From Bacteroidota bacterium (GTDB taxonomy: Bacteria; Bacteroidota; Bacteroidia; Bacteroidales; JAAUTT01): 64,000 nt of DNA. The notes under the pieces were generated by a model that made no database searches, was not told the DNA's origin, and saw only the letters and a program-made list of their open reading frames with translations. The position numbers and the translations under genes were made by a program. Of this stretch, positions 26,436 to 37,686 are shown piece after piece. The stretch lies in contig JAUZOO010000002.1 of assembly GCA_030706405.1 (NCBI GenBank), positions 253,167 through 317,166 on the forward strand. Reading direction: 5' to 3'. The first letter of the stretch is position 1. Each line of letters begins with the position of its first letter.

Positions 26436-27581
26436 TTAGTTTAACTTTTTGTAATAAACCAATGAATAGTCCGGTAAAAGTTCGGGATGCAGGATTTTTA
26501 TAAGGTCTTTGAGAATAATTTCGGGATGTGTTACTCCCGATTCCCAAAAATCGTTTCCTCCGGCAGGGTTTGTACGGGCATTATTATTAAAAGTAGCCTT
26601 ATTTATAAAAGGTTTGATATTATTGAGTCTGGAATCTTCGGACTGTATATCTTTTAACGAATTGGCACTACCGGTATTGAGCCATATATCAGCCTGTCCG
26701 GCTCGTTCAATTACTTTTTCAAAATTTAGGGGAACGCTTTCATGCCCGTTGATGTCTTTCCATAGATAATTTCCTCCGGCTTTGTCAATTAATTGTGCAA
26801 TATAGGAATCTCCGCCGGGGACATACCAGGCACCCTTCCATGGTAATCCAATCATTACCTTAGGTTTATCCTTTATTTTGTTACAAAGCTCCGAAAGTTG
26901 TAAGTATTTCTTTTCTATGCTACTGAATTTTTTATCAGCTACATCTGCCATATTGTAAAACGAGGCAAGAAATTTGACCCATTCGAGCTTGCCTAATGGA
27001 GAAGTTTCGAGGTATTCGCCATTTAGAACCACGTTGATACCCAAGTCTTCAAGTTTTTTATACTGAGTAGCTGTTTCTCCATGAACGCCATAAGCCATCA
27101 CAATATCGGGTTTTAGGGCAACAATGGCTTCGTAATTAAGGGCTTGGTCGTAACCAATATCGGTTACTTGACCAGCACTTATCATTTTTCGAGTGAGCGA
27201 ATCATTGACAAAATTGGGACTAGCAACACCTACCAGTGTATTTACCTTTCCGAGGAACGAAAGCATCGCTACATGGGTGGTTGAGAGGCATATTATACGA
27301 CTCACAGGAGTATAAATAATCTTGGTATTGCGAAGTGAATCTGGTATTTGCTGTCCTCTTGGACATAAAATATATTTAAACTCAATACCATGAGCCCCTT
27401 CCCAAGGGTTGAAAATTCGGAGAATTTTGATATTACCTGCCTGGGTTATATTAAATCCGTGGGCGTATTTAACGGTATCTGTGAATGATGGTAGGATTTT
27501 ACTGTTGTCTTGTTTGTTATTTCGAGGTTGACATGAGATTAATGCAATAAAAATAAAGAATGGTGGGATAATACGTTTCAT
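26436..27581 (-). CDS. Periplasmic-binding lipoprotein, BtuF/FhuD-like (TroA fold)
   Basis: This 381-aa protein has a lipoprotein signal (FIFIALISC, Cys about residue 17). The TroA-type helical-backbone fold is visible: SRIICLSTTHVAMLSFLGKV, LVGVASPNFV, NYEAIVALKPDIVMAYG in the first lobe, and GLPWKGAWYVPGGDSYIAQL with DIWLNTGS in the second. Such proteins bind cobalamin or iron-siderophores for an ABC importer. No permease or ATPase gene is next to it, and the neighbours are a secreted protease (9 bp upstream) and a small unknown gene. The ligand is not determined. Confidence 0.87.
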   Translation of the reverse strand: MKRIIPPFFIFIALISCQPRNNKQDNSKILPSFTDTVKYAHGFNITQAGNIKILRIFNPWEGAHGIEFKYILCPRGQQIPDSLRNTKIIYTPVSRIICLSTTHVAMLSFLGKVNTLVGVASPNFVNDSLTRKMISAGQVTDIGYDQALNYEAIVALKPDIVMAYGVHGETATQYKKLEDLGINVVLNGEYLETSPLGKLEWVKFLASFYNMADVADKKFSSIEKKYLQLSELCNKIKDKPKVMIGLPWKGAWYVPGGDSYIAQLIDKAGGNYLWKDINGHESVPLNFEKVIERAGQADIWLNTGSANSLKDIQSEDSRLNNIKPFINKATFNNNARTNPAGGNDFWESGVTHPEIILKDLIKILHPELLPDYSLVYYKKLN

Positions 27582-27590
27582 TTGTTGGTT

Positions 27591-29738
27591 TTAATTTCCT
27601 AATATAATTACGCGTCCAATAAGTTTTCCGGAATTTGAGTTTATTACAACCGAATAAACTCCGGCAGGGACTTTGGATAAGTCTAAGTCAATGCCAGAAG
27701 TACTCCTGTTATATTTAATGTTTAGTTTTCTGCCAACGATATCATAAAAATCAACAGAAGTAGGTAAGATTTCATCCGAAAACTCTATAGTTGCATTGTT
27801 ACGACACGGGTTTGGATATACACGTAACGAGGTCTGTTTTTGCCTGATTATAGGATCAATACCATTACAACCAACCACTCCGATTGCCAGCGAGGTGTTT
27901 ATGGCAGGCGTTGAACTTGCCGAAATTTTATTCCAGTTTCCGTCGTAAATATACATGTTAGCGATACCAGATGCTCCACGGTCGGATGCCTGATAAACGG
28001 CAAACGTATCAGTAGGTGTAACATAGTTTACAGAGTATCCCACAAAAAAAGAACCGGTTATAGTTAAAACTGAGTCGAGATCGATATAATTAGTAACTCC
28101 TTTTTTCAAGTCCTTGATGAAAATTATTTTGGAATATAACTCTTGTTCCGGATAAAAATCTCCACTCCATATTTTAACAGAAATATTAGAAAATGTTCCG
28201 GAGTTATAGGATTTGGCAACATTGAGTGAAATGGTCGGAATTTGAAGTGGCGACAATGCGTAGAACCGATCGGCAAATTTGCTATATCTTAACGAATTTT
28301 GACCGGAAAGGTATCCCCATGTAAGGCCTTTATTATAAACCTCAAGGTTGTCGCCGGTAATATTGCTAAAGGTGTCACATTGTGCCTGATTAAAGCCGTA
28401 AGGATCAGTTCCTTCCATATACATTAACCCGGTGTTTTGGGGGTCTAGCCAATATTTTAACTGGTTGGCTGGGTCACTATAGTCGTTCCATTCTTTAGCA
28501 AATTGTGTAAAGTAATCATTGTAAGGTGCGGCGCAGGTAGCATTTCCTCCGGTGAGAGAACCTACAATTCTATGAGCGCTGTTAAATAACGGAGAACCTG
28601 ATGATCCGCCCTGTGTGGATCCTACTTCCCAGTGCAATACTTTCCAATGCGAATTCGTGTCGAATCCTTCTCCAAAATCAGCTAAGACAAGCGGGTGGTT
28701 TTCAATAGATATTTTTTTCACCTCACCTAAAGGATGGTGAATGCAAACTCCACTGAACGGGGCTACAGGACTGGCGTCCCAACCTGCAAAATAGGGTTTG
28801 TAACTGATAGGTGGGTATTGATTCAGCTTTAATAGGGAAAAGTCAAGCTTATTATTTGTGGTTGCTATTAAACTGGCACCGTTCATCGTTTGTGGTTTAG
28901 TTTCAGTTGTAGCTCCGCAATAAGGCCTCTCATAATTGAAATAAAAAATGGCCGATGCTGCAATATCAGGAGTTTGAACACAATGAAAAGCCGTTAAAAA
29001 ATAGGGGATTTTTAATCCTGCGATGTTGTTAATAAACGTTCCGGTACAAAATTCGCCATTGGCAATTAACTTGCAAACAGCACGTTTCTCAGTTTGCCAA
29101 GCGGCACCTTCCTTACAGTTAATGTCTACTTCACAGGCATCGGACAGGTCGGTAGCCATGGGTTTTAGCTGTTTGTTGCCAAACTCGTTTCGGTAATCGT
29201 GGCCTATTTGTGATAACCCAAGCTGTCCAAAATCGGAAACCCCGTTTGGTACATTAAGTTCAATAATAAGGGATTCGCCGGCTATCGGTGCTATGGAAAA
29301 AATATGGTATGGGTTATTGTTTATATCGGTAAATGCCCCTGCAAATTCAGTAATAGCCTTATTATAAACAAAAAGCTTTACCCCGGGATTTAGCTTAAAT
29401 TCGTTAAAAACTAGATAGAGAGAATAGGCATTGGTAGATTGTACCCCCAACCTCCAGACTCGTCCATCTTCAGTCTGTTCCCATTTACCAGAGTTTTCCG
29501 TAGAAAGCTTTACTTGAAATAATTTTGCAAACCGATGCTTTTTACTGCCACTAAGCTGTTCGGCCTGATCTTCCCTGATCATTTGTGATTCATCGAACGA
29601 TGGCATGGTCACAAATTCGGAAACAGGACTTAATTTAAACGTAACACTGTACGGGACCGCATTTTTACTAATCTGGCCCATAGCACTTTCCGACAAGAAT
29701 AATGCCAATGCAAGTATCTTAATAATAGGCTTATACAT
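27591..29738 (-). CDS. Secreted trypsin-like serine endopeptidase with type IX secretion signal
   Basis: I start it at ATG 29738 (29747 is also possible), giving about 715 aa and a signal peptide (KILALALFLSESAMG). The peptidase part resembles lysyl endopeptidases: GTFINNIAGLKIPYFLTAFHC (catalytic His), LDFSLLKL (Asp), and GSTQGGSSGSPLF (Ser), with many cysteines. The last about 75 residues are a T9SS type A sorting domain (SLRVYPNPCRNNATIEF ... GVYSVVI ... GKLIGRVIIL), so the protein should cross the outer membrane through the type IX system and may be anchored. The open frame upstream of 29747 is unlikely to be translated. Confidence 0.87.
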   Translation of the reverse strand: MYKPIIKILALALFLSESAMGQISKNAVPYSVTFKLSPVSEFVTMPSFDESQMIREDQAEQLSGSKKHRFAKLFQVKLSTENSGKWEQTEDGRVWRLGVQSTNAYSLYLVFNEFKLNPGVKLFVYNKAITEFAGAFTDINNNPYHIFSIAPIAGESLIIELNVPNGVSDFGQLGLSQIGHDYRNEFGNKQLKPMATDLSDACEVDINCKEGAAWQTEKRAVCKLIANGEFCTGTFINNIAGLKIPYFLTAFHCVQTPDIAASAIFYFNYERPYCGATTETKPQTMNGASLIATTNNKLDFSLLKLNQYPPISYKPYFAGWDASPVAPFSGVCIHHPLGEVKKISIENHPLVLADFGEGFDTNSHWKVLHWEVGSTQGGSSGSPLFNSAHRIVGSLTGGNATCAAPYNDYFTQFAKEWNDYSDPANQLKYWLDPQNTGLMYMEGTDPYGFNQAQCDTFSNITGDNLEVYNKGLTWGYLSGQNSLRYSKFADRFYALSPLQIPTISLNVAKSYNSGTFSNISVKIWSGDFYPEQELYSKIIFIKDLKKGVTNYIDLDSVLTITGSFFVGYSVNYVTPTDTFAVYQASDRGASGIANMYIYDGNWNKISASSTPAINTSLAIGVVGCNGIDPIIRQKQTSLRVYPNPCRNNATIEFSDEILPTSVDFYDIVGRKLNIKYNRSTSGIDLDLSKVPAGVYSVVINSNSGKLIGRVIILGN

Positions 29739-30062
29739 TCGGATCATAAAATAACAAAGATAGTTTCTTCTGTCCAATAAATCAGATTTGAGGAACAGTA
29801 ATATTAAACTGTTAATAGACTTTAAGTGAAAAATAAACGTATTTAAAGCAAAATTATTTAAAGATGTCTGCTTTTGTCTACCAAAATTAAGTATTAAACG
29901 CAAAAGAATTGTTCAATATCAAGTTATATTTACCACTGATGTAAAATGGAAAAATTAAAATAATCAAACGGAGGATTTTTTGTATTTTTATATTAGATTT
30001 CCGTAGGATGGTTAGGAATTATAAGAGCTGGGTTTCGTTGTATTTCTTCAAAAACTGTTTAA
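29739..30062. other. Intergenic region, no gene seen
   Basis: This AT-rich spacer lies between the divergent protease and the 78-aa membrane protein. It presumably holds both promoters, but I see no clean TTTG-N19-TAnnTTTG pair, hairpin or repeat. Confidence 0.5.
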
Positions 30063-30299
30063 ATGAAAAAGTATATTCCTTCGAAAGATGATGTCTTCGA
30101 ACTCCTAAAGGATTCGGAAGTTGGGGATAAAGAATACTGGAAGAAGGAGATTGTTTTGTTAGAAATATTACAGCGTTCGCGGATAATGAGCGAAGAACGA
30201 AAAAAACAATCTCATAAACGGGAAAAACGCTTGTATTTTGTAGCAGGTTTTATTGTTGCTGTTATTGTATCGGTTATTTTGCTGAAGATTTTCCTTTAA
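30063..30299 (+). CDS. Small C-terminally anchored membrane protein (78 aa)
   Basis: The 78-aa product has a highly charged N-terminal part with predicted helix (DDVFELLKDSEVGDKEYWKK, EERKKQSHKREKRL) and one C-terminal transmembrane span (YFVAGFIVAVIVSVILLKIF). No family recognised. The start ATG is at 30063. It is followed 111 bp later by ligA on the same strand. Coding is supported by the clear amphipathic/TM design, not by homology. Confidence 0.65.
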   Translation: MKKYIPSKDDVFELLKDSEVGDKEYWKKEIVLLEILQRSRIMSEERKKQSHKREKRLYFVAGFIVAVIVSVILLKIFL

Positions 30300-30401
30300 A
30301 TCCTAATTATTTCCCTCAAAGTTGGTTGTAGGCAAGAGCCTTTTAAATGGACAAATATTTGACTTCATAATATTATCTTTACCCACACGGATAATCTTTA
30401 A

Positions 30402-32414
<2,013 letters not shown>

Positions 32415-32416
32415 TT

Positions 32417-33049
32417 TTGAAGTTTTTCACAACTTTACACGCTATATCAAACGAAGCAACTGTGAGTATTCTGTATAACTTTAGATTGAAATTTGGCCGG
32501 TATAAGCTGAAAAAAGAATTGCGAAAATTCAAAAGGATTAGGGAGGCCAAAAACTTTGAAACAGCTGCTTCGGCTGCAATTCTGTTTACACCTGCCGATA
32601 TACAAGGGTTTGAACTTATCAGGGAATTTATGGGATACCTTTCGGGCTATAATATAAAGGTTTCCGTTTTGGGGTACGTCGATTCGAAGGTTATCCCTGA
32701 AGATTTTCTTTTTCGTAAGGATATAGAGTTGTTCTCTCAGAATGATTTGAAATGGGACCTAACTCCAATCTCGAGCCATGTCTTTAATTTTATTGAACGT
32801 CCTTTCGATTTGTTTTTTGATTTAAGTACGAAGGACTTCTTTCCCAATGAATATGTTGCATGTTTATCAAAGGCCAAATTTAAAGTTAGCCGTTCGTCAG
32901 ATGAACAAAGTTTTGATTTGATGTTTAGTGTAGATAAGGATATGGCCTTGGAGGCTTATCTGGAAAATATAAAAAAATACATGAGTCTTATTAAGCCTCC
33001 TCCAATTGTAAAGGAATTACCGCGACCGACATCCTGGACTCTTTTTTGA
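32417..33049 (+). CDS. DUF6913-like conserved Bacteroidota protein
   Basis: This 210-aa protein follows ligA after only 2 bp. It contains a basic N-terminal helix (FGRYKLKKELRKFKRIREAK) and an alpha/beta body (AAILFTPADIQGFELIREFM, NIKVSVLGYVDSKVIP, FDLFFDLSTKDFFPNEYVAC). I recognise it as the type of short Bacteroidota-specific protein now called DUF6913; function unknown. The start is TTG at 32417, as no ATG occurs in the first part of the frame. Translation is probably coupled to ligA. The stop is 8 bp from the convergent M1 peptidase gene. Confidence 0.75.
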   Translation: MKFFTTLHAISNEATVSILYNFRLKFGRYKLKKELRKFKRIREAKNFETAASAAILFTPADIQGFELIREFMGYLSGYNIKVSVLGYVDSKVIPEDFLFRKDIELFSQNDLKWDLTPISSHVFNFIERPFDLFFDLSTKDFFPNEYVACLSKAKFKVSRSSDEQSFDLMFSVDKDMALEAYLENIKKYMSLIKPPPIVKELPRPTSWTLF

Positions 33050-33054
33050 AATGC

Positions 33055-34965
33055 TTAGTCTTTGATAATCTTGCGGATGTATTTGTAATTTCCGTCTGTT
33101 ATGTGCAAAATATAAATACCCGACTGCCAGTTACTGGTGTCTATTCTTAGTGAAGTTTTTTTTCGGGTGTTAATTTCTTGAATTAACATACCTGTAGCAT
33201 CAGTTAGTTTAATCGCAAGTTTGCCTTGAGGAGGTGAATTAAAAGTAATTAATAACTCATTGTTGACAGGGTTGTTAATCTTTAAATAGTCGTCGTTTGT
33301 TGGTAAATCAGATACTTTATTGCAGTTTACCTTTTTTAATATCCACTGTTCGGGATCAAATAATACCGAGTCAACGTTGCCGATAATTTGAAATTTGAAA
33401 TTTTGATTAGCTTTATCCTGTAAGAATCTTAAAGTGGTATCTTGTTGATTATAATATATTTTTAAATCGAAATGTGTTTTAAAGAAAGATGTAGCAAGCG
33501 AGGAAGCCGTTTGTGTTGAAACAACATACAGCGTATCGCCTTTTTGTTCCCACGAAACGTCGAACGCCGGAAAACCATTGCCATAATACCATTGATTGAA
33601 AAACCAGGAATAGTCGCTATTGGTTAAGCGATTTACTAAACTAAAAAAGTCTGGAGACGAGGCATTACCTTTGTTGTGTATTTTTAGAAATTCACGTAGT
33701 ATCTTGAAGTATAACTCGTCGTTAGCTATTTCGTACCGGAGCATGTGCAAAAGATAGGCACCTTTTTTATAGGTAAGGTTATTGTTAAAAATTCGGGATT
33801 CGGAATTTACACTCTCCAGAGGGACAAAGACCGAACCATTCTGTTCATATAACGCACTCTGACTAGCCCAACGAAGCCAATTTGAACCATTCTTGGGAAT
33901 GTCGAATTTTTTTATGGCCAGATATTCCAAATAAGAGGCAAAGCCTTCATTAATCCAGATATCCTGCCAGTTGGAGCAGGTGACTAAGTCGCCAAACCAT
34001 TGGTGGGAAAGCTCGTGAGCAATAAGGGATAAGTCGAAATTCATCAGTGTGGTCATTGTTTGATGTTCCATGCCTCCGTCAATCGGAGCCAGACAATGAC
34101 CATATTTTTCGTTCGCAAAAGGATAATTTCCCAAGAAGGATGAATAAAATCGAAGTAAATCACCGGTTTTGTTTATAAGGAATTTATTTTCCTCTAAGTA
34201 GTTAGGTCTGTTATATATATAGTTTTGTACCAGAACTGAGTCTTTTTCGTTCAGCTTGGTATAAAAACTATAATCGGCATAATCGGCTACCGAAAAAGAT
34301 AGCAGATAATAGGCTGTTGGATAGTGAGTTTTCCACTCATAACGGGTATGACTTTTATCAATGGGTACAATGTTGGTTAGTAATCCGTTCGATCCGGCTT
34401 TACATTTCTTAGGAACGGTAATAAAGATATATGCCGAGTCGGCTTTGTCGGTAAGTTGCTGTTTGCACGGAAACCATTGTTTGGCTCCAAATGGCTCGGA
34501 AAGCGACCAAGTAGCTGAAATATTCCAGCCATTATCGCGCTTGGAACTTACCGACGAAAAAAAATCAGAGGCCAAAACCCTTCCCCTATAATATATGATA
34601 ACCTGTAATAATTGTCCGGAATGCCAAGGATGGGGCAACATGGCACTTGTTATATCTTCCGAACGGGAATAAACAGCTTTTTCCTTTGCTATAACTATAG
34701 AATCGATCGTCAGGGCCGCGGCTAGTTCAAACTTAAATACGGAAAGTTTTTCTACAGTTATTGTTGATTGTATGGTGGTATTTCCCGAAATTACGGTGGA
34801 AGTATCGTTAACGTTTAAATCAATTTTATAGAATTTGACGTCGTAATCAGAATACCAGTTCAATGCGTTATACTTATGCGGGTTTGTCTGCCCAAATGTT
34901 TTAAGATATGAAGTAGACGTTAAGGCAAAGGCGGCGATCAGTATTATATATGTCTTACGATTCAA
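33055..34965 (-). CDS. Secreted M1-family metallopeptidase with T9SS sorting domain
   Basis: This 636-aa protein has a signal peptide. The gluzincin motif is HELSHQWFGD near residue 316 with the third zinc ligand Glu 18 residues later (WINEGFASYLEY). The exopeptidase motif GxMEN appears as GGMEH, an unusual variant. N-terminal beta domains and a C-terminal Tyr region (YKKGAYLLHMLR) match aminopeptidase N-like enzymes. The last about 80 residues form a type A T9SS domain (LKINNPVNNELLITF ... SGIYILHIT ... YIRKIIKD). The start is TTG at 34965: a TAA closes the frame 18 bp upstream and no ATG lies between. Confidence 0.9.
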   Translation of the reverse strand: MNRKTYIILIAAFALTSTSYLKTFGQTNPHKYNALNWYSDYDVKFYKIDLNVNDTSTVISGNTTIQSTITVEKLSVFKFELAAALTIDSIVIAKEKAVYSRSEDITSAMLPHPWHSGQLLQVIIYYRGRVLASDFFSSVSSKRDNGWNISATWSLSEPFGAKQWFPCKQQLTDKADSAYIFITVPKKCKAGSNGLLTNIVPIDKSHTRYEWKTHYPTAYYLLSFSVADYADYSFYTKLNEKDSVLVQNYIYNRPNYLEENKFLINKTGDLLRFYSSFLGNYPFANEKYGHCLAPIDGGMEHQTMTTLMNFDLSLIAHELSHQWFGDLVTCSNWQDIWINEGFASYLEYLAIKKFDIPKNGSNWLRWASQSALYEQNGSVFVPLESVNSESRIFNNNLTYKKGAYLLHMLRYEIANDELYFKILREFLKIHNKGNASSPDFFSLVNRLTNSDYSWFFNQWYYGNGFPAFDVSWEQKGDTLYVVSTQTASSLATSFFKTHFDLKIYYNQQDTTLRFLQDKANQNFKFQIIGNVDSVLFDPEQWILKKVNCNKVSDLPTNDDYLKINNPVNNELLITFNSPPQGKLAIKLTDATGMLIQEINTRKKTSLRIDTSNWQSGIYILHITDGNYKYIRKIIKD

Positions 34966-35055
34966 AATAAATAATTTTTGTTAGATTAATTTTGGTAATT
35001 TGGTTTGTTCCGATTGTTTGTCGGCTAAATTAATACTTTTGAACAAGTAAAATAG

Positions 35056-35095
35056 AAAATGACGTTAACGGTTGAATTTCGTTAACGTCATTTTT
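35056..35095 (-). terminator. Terminator of the Usp gene
   Basis: A perfect 15-bp inverted repeat (35056-35070 / 35080-35094) has the core TGACGTTAACG and A/T tails. It lies between the Usp stop codon and the M1 peptidase start, both leftward. Confidence 0.8.
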
Positions 35096-35122
35096 AACAA
35101 CTTTATAGTTTGAAAATATGGA

Positions 35123-36241
35123 TTATGCGTGGAAAATAAGTAGTGGAATGCGTGTGTGGTAAAGAATTTTTTGAGTAAGACTGGGGTTTATAAGTTTAGA
35201 AATAAGATTTCGTTTATGGGTAGTTACCGAAAGAATATTTATTTTTTTATCAATGATGAATTGATCCAGTGCTTTAATAATATCGGGCGATATAATCATA
35301 TCACATTCTACATTGGCTTTAGTATATACTTTATTGAAATACTCGTGAAGACCTTCCATTTTAATATTATCCCATGGACCTTCATCTCCGGTTCCAATAT
35401 GCAGGCAGTAAATATTCATATCAAAAGGCTTAATCAACGAAATTAATTTGTGGATGGCGGAGAAGTCAGATTCGTCAAAGGCCGTTGAATAAAGGATGTT
35501 GTTAAGCGACCCCATCCCTTTAAATTCGATATCTTCGGGTATTACCAGTACCGGAGGCTTAGCTTTGCTTATGATGCGCGAAGCCACTTTCCCCATTGGC
35601 TCAAATGGCCTGAAATCTTTGGGAGAAATGCCCAAGATAATCATCCCGGCATTTTCTGTGTCGGCCATGTATAGAATAATATCTTCGGGAATGCCGTTTA
35701 TCAAAGCCGAGCTAATAGGAACGTCGGTAAGAGCCTTGTTTTGTGCATAGTTCTGAAGCTTTAAAAAAAGTTCACCAATATTTTTTTCAGCTTCTTCGCG
35801 TATTTCAGTCAAGTTAGCGACCACAACACTCGAGTAGAAATCAGTATCGTCGAACGAAAGTGGGCGTATATCAGGAATACCATAGGTGTGTACTAACTTT
35901 ATCCGGGCTTTAAGTCTGGCAGCAAGTTCTATGGCATAATAACAGGCATTTAAAGATGCTGGGCTGAAATCAACAGGAACTAAAAATAAATCAGGAAATG
36001 CCACTTCTTCGTCTTTACTTTCAGAGGGAGCCTCAAATTCTAAGTGAAGTTCTTTTAAAAGATGTACTGCTTTATCTAATTCATCTTCGTTCACAAGAAC
36101 TTTCACACCCGAACCAATGGAAGGTTGGATAAGGTTCACATCCCGGAGGTAACATTCAATCCCGGCTGATTCAAGGCGGGTAATAATAATTTGAGCCTTG
36201 GTGAATGTTGTAGTTGTAAGAATGGTCAGTTTTTGAGACAT
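35123..36241 (-). CDS. Universal stress protein, tandem Usp with N-terminal DUF2007-like domain
   Basis: The 372-aa product has three parts. Residues 1-65 resemble the small DUF2007 'signal transducing' domain (KAQIIITRLESAGIECYLRD ... DELDKAVHLLKEL). Residues about 80-225 form a complete Usp fold (LFLVPVDFSPASLNACYYAI ... IILGISP ... KAKPPVLVIPED). Residues 230-372 form a second, more divergent Usp (NNILYSTAFDESDFSAIHKL ... LISKLINPSLTQKI). Usp proteins bind ATP or sense stress. A Crp/Fnr regulator gene lies 81 bp upstream on the same strand, a common pairing for oxygen or redox response. Confidence 0.85.
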   Translation of the reverse strand: MSQKLTILTTTTFTKAQIIITRLESAGIECYLRDVNLIQPSIGSGVKVLVNEDELDKAVHLLKELHLEFEAPSESKDEEVAFPDLFLVPVDFSPASLNACYYAIELAARLKARIKLVHTYGIPDIRPLSFDDTDFYSSVVVANLTEIREEAEKNIGELFLKLQNYAQNKALTDVPISSALINGIPEDIILYMADTENAGMIILGISPKDFRPFEPMGKVASRIISKAKPPVLVIPEDIEFKGMGSLNNILYSTAFDESDFSAIHKLISLIKPFDMNIYCLHIGTGDEGPWDNIKMEGLHEYFNKVYTKANVECDMIISPDIIKALDQFIIDKKINILSVTTHKRNLISKLINPSLTQKILYHTRIPLLIFHA

Positions 36242-36322
36242 GGCAGGATAGTTTTAGTGTTTATAATCCACTTATCTATACTCTACAAATTACAAAAAAA
36301 CAGGTAATAAATCAAATAATAT

Positions 36323-37018
36323 TTAACCTAATTCGCTTAACGTTTTGATAATTTTCATGCTCATAATCTCAACTCTTGCTCCCTCTAAATCAATGATTTT
36401 GTCATTTTTAAATTCGGTTAGGGTTCGGATGAAACTTTCTTTTGTGGTTCCTGCCAGTTCAGCCAGTTCCCGGCGGGTAAGCGGGAAGTAAAAGGAGTTT
36501 GAATGATAAATTTTTTCGCTAAAGTATAACAGTACATCGGCAATTCGGCCTGGCAACTGTTTGTGCGATTGACTCATAAACCTGTCAAACAGAAATAAGC
36601 CTTCGGCACTTAACACATTCATTAATTTTTGTGCAAAAAGACCGTTTTCATTTATGAGGTTCCGAAATACGTTGATGTCAATAAAATAAATCTCGGCATT
36701 ATCAATTGCGGCAGCCGAAAATTGGTGTATATCGTGCCCAAATACTGACATCAGCCCAAGAAAATTATTTGGAGTGTCAATGCGGAGTATAAGCACCTTC
36801 CCATTTCGTCCTTCCTTATATATTTTTACCAACCCGGATTTTATAAACATAATGTGGGAAGTGCGCGTATTCTGTAAAAAAATTACATCATGATTTTTAT
36901 ACTGCACAACGTTACTGCTCTTTGCTATATCTTCCAACTGCCTTTCAGTTAATAAATTCATGAAAGGTAAGTTAAAATGCTTTATATCAATGCTTTGGTC
37001 TGGAGAAAAGTAACTCAT
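36323..37018 (-). CDS. Crp/Fnr-family transcription regulator
   Basis: This 231-aa protein has an N-terminal cyclic-nucleotide-binding-type beta roll (VVQYKNHDVIFLQNTRTSHI, IMFIKSGLVKIYKEGRNGKV). A dimer helix follows, then a C-terminal winged helix (YFPLTRRELAELAGTTKESF, IRTLTEFKNDKIIDLEGARV). The N-terminal Cys residues of Fe-S FNR proteins are absent, and cAMP-binding residues are not evident, so the effector is unknown. It lies upstream of the Usp gene on the same strand and diverges from the chemosensory cluster. Either could be its target. Confidence 0.9.
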   Translation of the reverse strand: MSYFSPDQSIDIKHFNLPFMNLLTERQLEDIAKSSNVVQYKNHDVIFLQNTRTSHIMFIKSGLVKIYKEGRNGKVLILRIDTPNNFLGLMSVFGHDIHQFSAAAIDNAEIYFIDINVFRNLINENGLFAQKLMNVLSAEGLFLFDRFMSQSHKQLPGRIADVLLYFSEKIYHSNSFYFPLTRRELAELAGTTKESFIRTLTEFKNDKIIDLEGARVEIMSMKIIKTLSELG

Positions 37019-37168
37019 TCGTATAATGTTTACGCAGATTGCTTTAATTTTACAAGGATTGATAAATATACAAAAAAATGTTTATTTTCAACTCGTTTTA
37101 GAATGATTGCATTTATTGAGTTATAATATTAACTGTGAGGTAAAAGCTTAAATAAAATTTTTAATTTT

Positions 37169-37224
37169 ATTGATCCTCGCATATTATTTGGTATCTTTAT
37201 ATAAGATAAAAAGAACTAATTTTG
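37169..37224 (+). promoter_or_regulatory. Candidate promoter(s) of the chemosensory cluster
   Basis: Two alternatives lie before the ATG at 37248. TAATTTTG at 37217-37224 is an exact -7 match without a clear -33. TATCTTTA at 37192-37199 is a one-mismatch -7 with ATTG at 37169-37172, exactly 19 bp upstream. Confidence 0.4.
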
Positions 37225-37247
37225 AGCGATAAAGAATATATAATATC

Positions 37248-37643
37248 ATGAAGAAAAATCACCAATACCGGATTTTAGTTGTTGATGATTCATCCACTAA
37301 TATAGTTTTGCTCGAGGCCATACTTAACGGACAAGGGTATATAATTGATACAGCCCAGTCGGTACGGGAGGCTTACCAGGTCATTAAAAGGGAAACTCCT
37401 GACCTTATATTACTCGATTTATTGATGCCTCGTATAAGTGGATTTGATTTTTTAAAGGAATTAAAAGGCAATCAGGCGACGAAGGAGATACCCGTGATTA
37501 TCATCTCGGCTGTTTCTGATCCAGAAAATAAAAAGAAATCAGTAGAACTAGGAGCTTTAGATTTTATTAACAAGCCTATTGATATTCAGAGCTTTATAGA
37601 TAAAATAAACACAATTTTAAACAAAAAGGAAACTGTTTCGTAG
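37248..37643 (+). CDS. Single-domain response regulator, first gene of chemosensory cluster
   Basis: The 131-aa receiver has ILVVDDSSTN (acidic pocket), DLILLDLLMPRISGFDFL (phospho-Asp), VIIISAVSDPEN (Ser at the switch position instead of the usual Thr), and LDFINKPIDIQSF (Lys). There is no output domain. It opens a run of twelve same-direction genes and lies 43 bp before the coiled-coil CheZ-like gene. It differs clearly from the CheY that overlaps cheA, so the cluster has two separate free receivers. Confidence 0.92.
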   Translation: MKKNHQYRILVVDDSSTNIVLLEAILNGQGYIIDTAQSVREAYQVIKRETPDLILLDLLMPRISGFDFLKELKGNQATKEIPVIIISAVSDPENKKKSVELGALDFINKPIDIQSFIDKINTILNKKETVS

Positions 37644-37686
37644 TTTTTAACGTTAACCATTTTTATGTTGTATCTAAATTAGTTTT

